In this document: positions 1 through 5,996 of the stretch, piece by piece
Layout: each line of letters starts with the position of its first letter
How positions within the stretch are numbered: position 1 is the first letter of the stretch
DNA from: Acidimicrobiia bacterium
GTDB taxonomy: Bacteria; Actinomycetota; Acidimicrobiia; IMCC26256
Direction of reading: 5' to 3'
DNA: 10,987 nt
Assembly (NCBI GenBank): GCA_023262065.1
Contig: JALRDW010000194.1
Coordinates: forward strand, 1-10,987
Notes under the pieces: model-generated
The model's input: the letters and a program-made list of their open reading frames with translations, nothing else
What the model was told of the DNA's origin: nothing
The model's database searches: none
Position numbers and translations under genes: made by a program

Positions 1-2011
1 CCGCCACGCCGATGCGGATGCCCTCGTCGTGCCAGCGGGCGCACTCGGCGAGCGCACGGCCGAGCACGAAGCGGGCGAGCGGCCCCGCGAGGTTCCGCTC
101 CTCGACCAGGTCGATGAACTCGTCCGGGCCCACGAGGCCGCGCTCGGGGTGGCGCCACCGCACGAGCGCCTCGGCCCCGACGAGCGACTGGTCGTCCACG
201 GAGACCTTGGGCTGGAAGTGGACGGTGAGCTCGTCGAACTCGATCGCACGGGCGAGGTCGCCGCCGAGCACGAGGCGCTGCGGGCTGTTGCGGTCGAACT
301 CCGGGTCGTAGCGGTCCCAGCGCTGGCCGCCGGCCTTGGCGACGTACATCGCGACGTCCGCCCGCTGGACCAGCGTCGCCGCGCTGGTGCCGTCGTCGGG
401 GTACATCGCGATGCCGATGCTCGCGCCCACGGTGAGCGACCGGCCGTCCACGACGAACGGGGTCTCGAACTGCTGCATGAGCCGGCGGGCCACGGCGACC
501 GCCTCCTCCTCGTCCTTGATGTCGCCGACGAGGATGCCGAACTCGTCGCCGCCGAGGCGGGCGACGACGTCGCCGCCGCGGGCGACGTGGCCGAGGCGAC
601 CGGCGATCGCCCGGAGCAGGGAGTCACCGACCCCGTGCCCGAGCGTGTCGTTGACCTCCTTGAACCGGTTGAGGTCCATGATCATGATCGCCGAGCACAC
701 CCCGCGACGCCCGGCGACGACGTCCTCGATCTGCTCCTCGAAGCAGATGCGGTTGGGGAGGCCGGTCAGCGCGTCGTGGAGCGCACGGTGCCGCTTGTCC
801 TCGAGTTCGTTCCGCAGCACCTCGACGAGGCGGCCCTTCTCGAGCGCCACGGCCGCGTGGGCAGCGAGCGCCTTGAGGAGTCGCACGTCGTGCTCCTCGA
901 ACATGAGCATGTCCCCGGACCGATCCACGGCCACGAGCGCGCCGAAGGTCTGGTCGCCGTGGGTGAGCGGCCGGATGATGGCCTCGTCCCCGCCGAGCTC
1001 CGCCAGCGCCCGATGCGCCGCGGGTCCCCGCACGTCGTGCGGCAGCCACAGCGCCTCCCCGGCGGCGACCGCGCCCCAGATCTCGTCGCCGAGGTCGAGG
1101 CCCGGGTCGTCGAGGCGTTCGATCTGCCGGTCGGCACCGAGCGAGACCCGGATCATCGTGGCGTGGTCCTCGTTCGGGAGGATGAGGATCTCGGCCCGCT
1201 CCGCCCGCAGCAGCTCCTCGGTGCGCTCGAGGATCACCCGGGCGACCGCGTCGAACTCGACCGCCGGCCCGATCTCGGTCGTGAACTGGAAGAGGTGCTC
1301 GAGGGTCCGATTCCGATCGGCCAGGACCGCGTACCCCCGCAACGCCCCGTACACGCCGAGCGCGACGAGTACGACGAGCGCCGCGAAGCTCGGCCGATCC
1401 GTGATCGCGAGCACGAGGAGCGCACCGAGCGCGGTGTTGATGAGGAGCACGGCCCGGCTCACGAACCGCAGACCGACGGCATCGGCGGCCCCCGGACCCT
1501 CAGTGAGGCGGATCACGAGGTTGACGAGGAACTCGCTCAACTGGTCGCTGATGAGGATGGCGGCGATGGCGGCGACCCAGCCGCGTACCGAGAGCGGATC
1601 GCTGCCCGCGATCATGAAGCGGTAGACACCGATGGCGACGAGCGTCTCGAGCGCGGCCCGACCGAGGTTGAAGACGATCTTCAGCGGCCGGAGCCGGTCG
1701 ACGGCGACGAGCACGATGAGGGTGCCGAGGAGCCGCTCGACGATGAGCACCGCCGGCGCGACGAGGGCGAGCCCCACGACGATCGGGATCTCGGTGAGGC
1801 ACAGCGTCATCGAGTCCCGGCGGAACTGGATGTGGACCGCCGTCGCCTCGGCGATCGCGATGGCGGCCACCATCACCCACCAGGCCGGAGCGCCCGGGTG
1901 GAGGGCGCCGATCGGACGAACGAGCAGCGTCCCCGCGATCGCGACGATCGCGAGCCCGAGGGTCAGGAGGTGCACCGGACCGAACGCGGCCCGGAGCCGC
2001 CGCGCGATCAC
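1..2011 (-). CDS. Membrane GGDEF-EAL c-di-GMP turnover protein with GAF domain (partial, C-terminus outside window)
   Basis: This minus-strand frame is open from a GTG at 2011 to the window edge (670 codons seen). Residues about 1-225 hold several long hydrophobic stretches, probably 6-8 membrane helices. A GAF-like domain covers about 240-390, a GGDEF domain about 405-570, and an EAL domain starts near 595 and is cut by the edge. The GGDEF motif is intact at residues 487-491 (539-553). It is preceded by an RxxD inhibitory-site motif (RGGD, 478-481) at the canonical five-residue distance. The EAL segment shows QPKVS at about 600 and the EAL triplet at 614-616 (164-172). Both signatures look canonical, so the domain pair could make and break c-di-GMP at the inner membrane; the rest of the EAL active site cannot be judged. 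GTG 2011 is the only start codon between the upstream in-frame stop near 2105 and TM1. Its Shine-Dalgarno is modest (GAGGG, about 10 nt away). Domain calls are confident; the sensed signal is unknown. Confidence 0.92.
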   Translation of the reverse strand, partial: MIARRLRAAFGPVHLLTLGLAIVAIAGTLLVRPIGALHPGAPAWWVMVAAIAIAEATAVHIQFRRDSMTLCLTEIPIVVGLALVAPAVLIVERLLGTLIVLVAVDRLRPLKIVFNLGRAALETLVAIGVYRFMIAGSDPLSVRGWVAAIAAILISDQLSEFLVNLVIRLTEGPGAADAVGLRFVSRAVLLINTALGALLVLAITDRPSFAALVVLVALGVYGALRGYAVLADRNRTLEHLFQFTTEIGPAVEFDAVARVILERTEELLRAERAEILILPNEDHATMIRVSLGADRQIERLDDPGLDLGDEIWGAVAAGEALWLPHDVRGPAAHRALAELGGDEAIIRPLTHGDQTFGALVAVDRSGDMLMFEEHDVRLLKALAAHAAVALEKGRLVEVLRNELEDKRHRALHDALTGLPNRICFEEQIEDVVAGRRGVCSAIMIMDLNRFKEVNDTLGHGVGDSLLRAIAGRLGHVARGGDVVARLGGDEFGILVGDIKDEEEAVAVARRLMQQFETPFVVDGRSLTVGASIGIAMYPDDGTSAATLVQRADVAMYVAKAGGQRWDRYDPEFDRNSPQRLVLGGDLARAIEFDELTVHFQPKVSVDDQSLVGAEALVRWRHPERGLVGPDEFIDLVEERNLAGPLARFVLGRALAECARWHDEGIRIGVA

Positions 2012-2079
2012 GGTGCGTCGACCCTCGGGCTCGCGCCGTCCGTCCGGTTGGTCGACATCGGGACGACCATCGTGCTCAC
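2008..2079 (-). CDS. Possible 23-residue leader ORF overlapping the GGDEF-EAL start
   Basis: A GTG at 2079 sits six bases downstream of a strong Shine-Dalgarno (GGAGGAG, 2086-2092) and opens a 23-codon frame. The frame ends in TGA at 2008-2010, overlapping the GTG start of the membrane GGDEF-EAL gene as GTGA. This is the classic geometry of a translationally coupled leader peptide. The peptide has internal Met residues and no recognisable motif. The alternative is a sequencing or assembly indel between 2011 and 2079 that splits the true N-terminus of the GGDEF-EAL protein. Coding status is inference. Confidence 0.25.
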   Translation of the reverse strand: MSTMVVPMSTNRTDGASPRVDAP

Positions 2080-2085
2080 GTCCTG

Positions 2086-2092
2086 CTCCTCC
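2086..2092 (-). promoter_or_regulatory. Strong Shine-Dalgarno in the wrong frame for the downstream gene
   Basis: GGAGGAG lies six bases from GTG 2079. That GTG is not in frame with the GGDEF-EAL protein, so either ribosomes load on a short leader and reinitiate at GTG 2011, or an indel separates this site from its gene. Confidence 0.5.
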
Positions 2093-2097
2093 GACTC

Positions 2098-2123
2098 CCG
2101 GGGCTCAGGCGTCCACGCCCCGG
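2098..2123 (-). repeat. GC-rich inverted repeat upstream of the GGDEF-EAL gene
   Basis: Arms CCGGGGC (2098-2104) and GCCCCGG (2117-2123) can pair over a 12-base loop. A competing inner pairing GGCGT/ACGCC (2108-2112, 2115-2119) also exists. On the minus-strand transcript it sits just before the GGAGGAG ribosome site and could modulate read-through or translation. It may equally be chance in GC-rich DNA. Confidence 0.3.
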
Positions 2124-2133
2124 TTCCCACAAC

Positions 2134-2147
2134 GACCGGTACCGGTC
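2134..2147. promoter_or_regulatory. Perfect 14-bp palindrome GACCGGTACCGGTC
   Basis: The 14 bases read identically on both strands. The site lies between the subtilase stop and the GGDEF-EAL gene and overlaps one arm of the adjacent hairpin by four bases. It could be an operator for the downstream gene. No regulator is encoded next to it, so function is inference. Confidence 0.3.
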
Positions 2148-2180
2148 CGGGCCCGCGACCGGAGGGTCGGAGCCCGGACC
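2144..2180 (-). terminator. Hairpin 10 bases after the subtilase stop, likely terminator
   Basis: Outer arms GGTCCGGGC (2144-2152) and GCCCGGACC (2172-2180) pair perfectly over nine base pairs. Inside them CGACC (2156-2160) and GGTCG (2165-2169) close a GGAG loop, giving one long two-part stem. It begins about ten bases after the minus-strand subtilase stop at 2190. No U-tract follows, as is common for terminators in high-GC actinobacteria. Confidence 0.6.
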
Positions 2181-2189
2181 TGACCACGA

Positions 2190-2366
2190 TCAGAACCCGC
2201 CGAGGACGCTGCCCCAGCCGGCCGAGGTCCAGGTGCCGGCGGTCCAGGAGTCGTCCGTCCACCGACGGGCGTCCCAGGTGTCGTTGGTCCAGCGCCGTGC
2301 GGCCCACACGTCGGCGTCCGTGATGTCACCCGACCAACCGGCCGAGGTCCACCGACGGGCCACCCA
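2190..2366 (-). repeat. Tryptophan pentad repeat region within the subtilase tail
   Basis: The last 58 residues carry Trp at 499, 504, 509, 519, 524, 529, 534, 539, 544 and 549. ARRWT occurs three times (501, 521, 531) and WTSAGW twice (504, 544). At DNA level the block ccggccgaggtcca recurs near 2218 and 2340. The period of five is strict apart from one substituted slot. Confidence 0.85.
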
Positions 2367-3860
2367 CGGGCTGCCCGAGTAGGGCTCGCTCGTACCACCA
2401 CCGACGAGGAAGTTGCCCGCCGATCCGGCCGACGGCTCCCAGGGCTGGGCGTAGCGGGCGGGGTTGTTCGCCGCCGCCTTCGTGTTGTCGAGGGCCCACT
2501 TGATGTTGAGCGAACCCGTGCCACCACGGGTGCTCATCGCACCGGAGAGCGGGTACGAGCCGGCCCGGAGCGTGTACTTGATGGTGTCGGGCGTCGCGGT
2601 CGGGAACTTCGAGAGGAGGAGCGCCACCGCACCGGAGACCACCGCGGTCGCCTGGGAGGTGCCGCTGCCCTTGAAGAAGCGGACGTCGCTCACGCCTTCG
2701 GGGTACAGCCAGTCGATGAACGAACCCGGGTTGCGCAGGCTCGTGACCGAGGTGCCCGGGGCGACCACGTCGACGCCACGGGTGGCCGAACCGTTCTGCG
2801 AGTAGTCGGCGAGCACGTCGTCGGCGAGGGTGATCGTGCCGCGGGCGTCGGTCGCCCCGACGGCGATCACGAACGGGTCGTACGCCGGGTTGGCGAGCTC
2901 GTCGGTGGTCGGTCCGGCGTTCCCGGCCGAGGCGATGACGACGATGCCCGCGTTCCAGACCTGCTCGACCGCGTAGGCCAGCGGGTCGTTCTGGTACGGG
3001 AGGCCGGTGTCGGCGGCGAAGGCGAGGTTCAGCACCCGGATCGGCACCGCGAGGGTGTCCCGGTTCTCGACCACCCAGCCGAGCCCCTCGATGACGGTCG
3101 AGACGCTCGTCGTACCGTCGGCCGTCGCGACCTTCACGTTGATGAGCGTCGCGTTGGGCGCCATGCCCATGAAGCCGACGCTCGGCTTGCGGGGGTCGGC
3201 GTTCGCGTCACGCCCGGCGATGATGCCGGCGAGGTGCGTGCCGTGGCCCGCGGTGTCGAGGTTGGCGAGCTCGGGGTTGCTCGCCTCGTGCGAGAAGTCC
3301 GGGGCGTTGATGATCTTGCCCGGCCGGTCGAGACCGGGGACGGGCACGATGCCGGTGTCGACGAGGGCCACGCCCACGCCGAGACCCGTCGTGTTGTACC
3401 CGTTCCACGCGGTGGTCGCCGCAGTGGCCTGCTGGATGTTGGAGAGGAGACCCATGTCGACGGTGCTGCCACCGCTGGAGGTGTTCGCACCCTGGGTGCG
3501 CAGCATCGAGTCGGGCGTGATCGTCACGTTCGAGACGCGGGCGAGCTCCCGGAACGCCGACGGGGCGAGGTGGGCGGCGACCCCGCCCACGAGGGCGAGG
3601 CGCTTGGTCACCGTGCCGCCGGCCTCGACCACCGCACGAGCGGCGGCGTCGGCGTCGGCGAGGCGGACGATGTAGTCACCGGCCGCGGTCGGGGCGGCGA
3701 CGAAGCCCCGGATCGACTCGGCACGGGCCGTGGTCGTCTGCGCGCCGAGCGTCGTGAACGTGAGGGAGGCGACGAGTCCCGTCGCCACGAGCGCCACGGC
3801 GCCCCTCCAGCTCCGGCGGCCCGATCGGGTCCCCGTGATCGTGTGTGCGTACGTGGTCAT
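2190..3860 (-). CDS. Secreted subtilisin-like serine protease (peptidase S8) with Trp-pentad tail
   Basis: The 556-residue preproenzyme starts at ATG 3860 with Shine-Dalgarno GGGGAG five bases upstream. A basic N-terminus and hydrophobic core (about 20-40) are followed by an AxA site (ARA, 45-47), giving a Sec-type signal peptide. An I9-like propeptide spans about 62-121. The catalytic domain covers about 155-460: Asp168 in VALVDTG, His206 in GHGTH, oxyanion Asn314 in SAGNAG, and Ser402 in GSGTSQA. All four look intact, so the enzyme should be an active exported endopeptidase. After a short linker, residues 499-549 hold ten tryptophans spaced exactly by five (one slot is Thr514), with repeated ARRWT and WTSAGW units. 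Related W-rich tails occur on other actinobacterial S8 enzymes; a surface or cell-wall role is my inference. It has its own upstream region and a terminator-like hairpin downstream, so it is probably monocistronic. Confidence 0.95.
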   Translation of the reverse strand: MTTYAHTITGTRSGRRSWRGAVALVATGLVASLTFTTLGAQTTTARAESIRGFVAAPTAAGDYIVRLADADAAARAVVEAGGTVTKRLALVGGVAAHLAPSAFRELARVSNVTITPDSMLRTQGANTSSGGSTVDMGLLSNIQQATAATTAWNGYNTTGLGVGVALVDTGIVPVPGLDRPGKIINAPDFSHEASNPELANLDTAGHGTHLAGIIAGRDANADPRKPSVGFMGMAPNATLINVKVATADGTTSVSTVIEGLGWVVENRDTLAVPIRVLNLAFAADTGLPYQNDPLAYAVEQVWNAGIVVIASAGNAGPTTDELANPAYDPFVIAVGATDARGTITLADDVLADYSQNGSATRGVDVVAPGTSVTSLRNPGSFIDWLYPEGVSDVRFFKGSGTSQATAVVSGAVALLLSKFPTATPDTIKYTLRAGSYPLSGAMSTRGGTGSLNIKWALDNTKAAANNPARYAQPWEPSAGSAGNFLVGGGTSEPYSGSPWVARRWTSAGWSGDITDADVWAARRWTNDTWDARRWTDDSWTAGTWTSAGWGSVLGGF

Positions 3861-3876
3861 TGATGCTCCCCGGATG

Positions 3877-3896
3877 CGCAGGGTGCCCGCCCTGCG
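3877..3896 (-). repeat. 7-bp hairpin in the subtilase 5' leader
   Basis: Arms CGCAGGG (3877-3883) and CCCTGCG (3890-3896) close a six-base loop. On the minus-strand mRNA the stem ends a few bases before the GGGGAG ribosome site of the subtilase, so it may affect translation or mRNA stability. No riboswitch class was recognised around it. Confidence 0.4.
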
Positions 3897-3913
3897 TGGT
3901 CATAACGCCACGG

Positions 3914-3942
3914 AACGTAAATGGTCCCGATATGGACCGCAA
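3914..3942 (-). promoter_or_regulatory. Candidate promoter of the subtilase with dyad in the spacer
   Basis: TTGCGG (3942-3937) and TACGTT (3919-3914) are separated by 17 bases, a fair match to sigma-70-type -35 and -10 boxes. The spacer contains the dyad GGTCC-N6-GGACC (3923-3938), which overlaps the -35 box and could be an operator. Start would be about 45 bases upstream of the ATG. Confidence 0.35.
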
Positions 3943-3975
3943 CCTGCCGAAAGTCCCATTCGTGCGACCAACGAC

Positions 3976-4007
3976 CCGGAAAACCCTTCATCTGAAGGGC
4001 TTTCCGG
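3976..4007 (-). terminator. Long hairpin (14-bp stem, tetraloop) upstream of the subtilase
   Basis: Plus-strand arms CCGGAAAACCCTTC (3976-3989) and GAAGGGCTTTCCGG (3994-4007) surround the loop ATCT. The only non-Watson-Crick pair is G-U in minus-strand RNA but A-C in plus-strand RNA, which favours function on the minus transcript. It lies upstream of the candidate subtilase promoter and 243 bases after the stop of the gene to its right, so an insulating terminator is the simplest reading. No clear U-tract follows; a leader RNA element is the alternative. Confidence 0.45.
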
Positions 4008-4207
4008 CGTTTCGCCCAGACGGGGCCCGGCATTCCGCCCCACGTGGCGCGCGTACTCGGGTGCGGAACGTGGTGGAACAAAAACATCTTCACCGCGCCG
4101 CGCAGCGTCCGGATCGGAGCAGGGCCGGGCGGCGCGGCCACCGACCGCCGCACTGCGCAGGGCACGGCGGCGAACCCGGCGACGGCGGGTACCGGCGCGC
4201 GGGACCT

Positions 4208-4244
4208 GGGCCGATCGGGGCCCGGAGTGGCGGCGGGCGCCGCC
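4208..4244 (-). terminator. Two GC hairpins after the small minus-strand gene
   Basis: GGCGG/CCGCC (4232-4236 with 4240-4244) and GGGCC/GGCCC (4208-4212 with 4219-4223) form two consecutive stems starting six bases downstream of the stop at 4250 on the minus strand. There is no U-tract. Such tandem GC stems are plausible actinobacterial terminators but short stems are common in this base composition. Confidence 0.35.
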
Positions 4245-4249
4245 CTCGA

Positions 4250-4747
4250 TCACTCGGACGTGGCGTCCGGCCCACCGATGCGATCGCAGGTGGCCGTGAA
4301 GTTCAGGTAGTCCCAGATCATCCGGTCCCCGTCGCGCCGGCGGCGCACCTCGACCGGCAGCCCCACCGGGCGCAGCACGTGCACACCGTCCTCGTAGGCC
4401 GCGACCACCGTGATCGGGGTCGTGTGGTCGAACTCCGCGACGTCGTGCACACCGTTCGCCTCGGTCCCGTCGCAGCGCATGTCGTGGATGATCCCGCTCG
4501 CGGTCACGACGAGTCGGTCGCCCGCCTGCTCGATGCGCTGGAGGTGCCCGAGGATGCGGTGCGCCGGATCGTCGGCACCATCGACGCTCACGGCGACGAC
4601 CCGCCAGAGGCCGCGCAGGTCGGGCGCGCCCTCGACGAGGGGATCGACGCATCCGGCGAGCACCGGCGCGGGCATCGCTCCGGACCACCCCCCGGTCGGT
4701 GTGAAGGCGACCGGGATCTCGTCGACCGTGCGCCGTGCGTCGCTCAT
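4250..4747 (-). CDS. Small conserved-looking protein of unknown function, possibly calycin/lipocalin-like barrel
   Basis: I do not recognise this 165-residue protein. It has no signal peptide or membrane segment. Most of the chain after residue 45 alternates polar and hydrophobic residues with turns, as in an antiparallel beta-barrel. A GLWRVV segment near 46-51 and an arginine near the C-terminus (CDR, 154-156) loosely recall the GxW...R pattern of lipocalin-type barrels; this is inference only. Three cysteines (33, 92, 154) are present. I chose ATG 4747 because GGGGGA (4752-4757) lies four bases upstream. The longer ATG at 4759 abuts GGAGG directly with no spacing and would add only four residues. 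The gene is divergent from the DUF2855-SDR pair and has a near-consensus promoter, so it probably belongs to the same regulon. Confidence 0.75.
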   Translation of the reverse strand: MSDARRTVDEIPVAFTPTGGWSGAMPAPVLAGCVDPLVEGAPDLRGLWRVVAVSVDGADDPAHRILGHLQRIEQAGDRLVVTASGIIHDMRCDGTEANGVHDVAEFDHTTPITVVAAYEDGVHVLRPVGLPVEVRRRRDGDRMIWDYLNFTATCDRIGGPDATSE

Positions 4748-4806
4748 CGCGTCCCCCATCCTCCGGGCTCGGAACCCTGCGGCGCGGTTGTGCGGCCGCC
4801 GGCCCG

Positions 4807-4835
4807 ACGCTAGGTTCTGACAGTCGAAGTGTCAA
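4807..4835 (-). promoter_or_regulatory. Near-consensus promoter of the small minus-strand gene
   Basis: TTGACA (4835-4830) and TAGCGT (4812-4807) are separated by exactly 17 bases. The -35 hexamer is perfect and the -10 box fits TAnnnT. The predicted start near 4800 gives a leader of about 50 bases before ATG 4747. Confidence 0.65.
4818..4834. promoter_or_regulatory. TGACA-N7-TGTCA dyad, candidate shared operator
   Basis: The five-base arms TGACA (4818-4822) and TGTCA (4830-4834) are exact inverted repeats. They overlap the -35 box and spacer of the minus-strand promoter and lie 44 bases upstream of the plus-strand GTG 4878. Position and arm sequence fit a TetR-like repressor site controlling both directions; no such regulator is in the window. 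Confidence 0.45.
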
Positions 4836-4877
4836 TACGTCGCCGTCCTGGGTCGGCGGGTCAGGAGAGGGTCAACC

Positions 4878-5978
4878 GTGCAGATCGAGGTGCTGCGAAC
4901 CGACCTCCACCGGGTCCGGACGGTCGACGCGTCCCCCGGCCCACTCGCGCCCGACGCCGCCCGCGTCCGCATCGAGACGTTCGCGCTCTCCTCGAACAAC
5001 ATCTCCTACGCGGCGTTCGGCGACGCGCTGCGGTACTGGGACTTCTTCCCCGCTGCATCCGGCGCCGAGGGCGAGTCCTGGGGCCGCATCCCGGTGTGGG
5101 GTTTCGCCCGCGTCGTCGAGACCGACGCACCCGACGTCACCGTCGGGGAACGCCTGTACGGCTACTGGCCGATGGGATCGGACCTCGACATCACCCCCGG
5201 GCGCAGCAACGAGCGCGCGGTGGCCGACCTCGCACCGCACCGGGCCGCGATGGCCGCCGCGTACAGCCGCTACGCCCGGGTCGACGCCGATCCGATGCTG
5301 CGAGCCGGACGCGAGGCCCACCAGATGCTGCTGTTCCCGCTCTTCTACACCTCGTTCCTCGCGGATGACTTCCTCGCCGACCACGACGACTTCGGCGCCG
5401 GGGTCACGATCGTCTCGAGCGCCTCGAGCAAGACGGCGATCGGCATCGCCCATCGGTCCCGCGCCCGCGACCACCGCTGCATCGGGCTCACCTCCGCCGG
5501 GAACCGCGCCTTCACCGAGGAACTCGGCGTCTACGACCTCGTCCTGACCTACGACGAGATCGGGGAGGTCCCGCTCGGGCCGAGCGCGTACGTGGACCTC
5601 GCCGGCAACGCAGCGATCACCCGGGCGGTCCACGAGCGCCTCGGTGATGCGCTCGGCCACTCGATGATCGTCGGTGGGACGCACTGGGACCAGCCCGGCG
5701 ACAACTCCGGGGCGAGCCTGCCCGGCCCGCGCCCGGCGTTCTTCTTCGCACCGACCCAGATCGCGAAGCGGGTCGAGGAGTGGGGCCAGGAGACCATGGA
5801 CGCCCGCCTCGGCGAGGCCTGGGACGAGTACGCCGCCTGGTGCGACTCGTGGATCGAGTTCCGCGAGTTCGCCGGCCCCGACGCGGTGACCGCCGCCTAC
5901 CTCGAGCTGCTCGAGGCCGGAGCCGACCCGCGCGTCGGCTACATCTGCACCCTCGATCCCGACGCCGTGGGCGTCTGA
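4878..5978 (+). CDS. DUF2855 family protein (MDR-like fold, function unknown)
   Basis: The 366-residue product matches my knowledge of the DUF2855 family, whose members resemble medium-chain dehydrogenase/reductases but lack a proven activity. A GroES-like N-terminal half shows IETFALSSNNISYAAFGD (about 32-49), WGFARVV (74-80) and the VGERLYGYWPMGSDL segment (89-103). The family-typical LLFPLFYTSFLADDF follows (151-165). A nucleotide-binding-like segment, VTIVSSASSKTAIG (176-189), stands where MDR enzymes have their GxGxxG loop but does not match that consensus. No zinc-ligand set is evident. The GTG start is well supported by AGGAGAGG (4863-4870) seven bases upstream. The SDR gene follows after 18 bases on the same strand, so the two are almost certainly co-transcribed. 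In other genomes the family is often seen near lipid or acyl-CoA metabolism; I infer an oxidoreductase-like role on an unknown substrate. Confidence 0.88.
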   Translation: MQIEVLRTDLHRVRTVDASPGPLAPDAARVRIETFALSSNNISYAAFGDALRYWDFFPAASGAEGESWGRIPVWGFARVVETDAPDVTVGERLYGYWPMGSDLDITPGRSNERAVADLAPHRAAMAAAYSRYARVDADPMLRAGREAHQMLLFPLFYTSFLADDFLADHDDFGAGVTIVSSASSKTAIGIAHRSRARDHRCIGLTSAGNRAFTEELGVYDLVLTYDEIGEVPLGPSAYVDLAGNAAITRAVHERLGDALGHSMIVGGTHWDQPGDNSGASLPGPRPAFFFAPTQIAKRVEEWGQETMDARLGEAWDEYAAWCDSWIEFREFAGPDAVTAAYLELLEAGADPRVGYICTLDPDAVGV

Positions 5979-5996
5979 GCCGGACCGGAGCACACC

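Larger units (their letters stand above)
3861..4249. other. Non-coding region upstream of the subtilase
   Basis: I see no convincing gene here; frames crossing it are unsupported by start context or codon bias. It holds, on the minus strand from right to left, two GC hairpins just after the stop of the 165-residue gene (4208-4244), the long hairpin 3976-4007, a candidate promoter (3914-3942) and a 7-bp hairpin (3877-3896) immediately before the subtilase ribosome site. Base composition is locally less GC-rich around 3910-4005 than in the neighbouring genes. Confidence 0.6.

Noticed and set aside
29..2323. 764-codon plus-strand open frame opposite the GGDEF-EAL gene
   Set aside because: Its Asp/Glu/Arg/His-rich product is the typical antisense artefact of GC-rich coding DNA, while the minus frame has clear TM, GAF, GGDEF and EAL signatures.
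3861..4060. Possible c-di-GMP (GEMM-type) or other riboswitch before the subtilase
   Set aside because: Stems such as GGCGAAACGCC and the 14-bp hairpin are present, but I could not find the conserved core bases of GEMM, ydaO, TPP, cobalamin or other classes I know.
3900..4835. Long arginine-rich minus and plus frames across the subtilase upstream region
   Set aside because: They overlap the supported small gene in another frame and carry no motif or ribosome site, so I treat 3861-4249 as non-coding.
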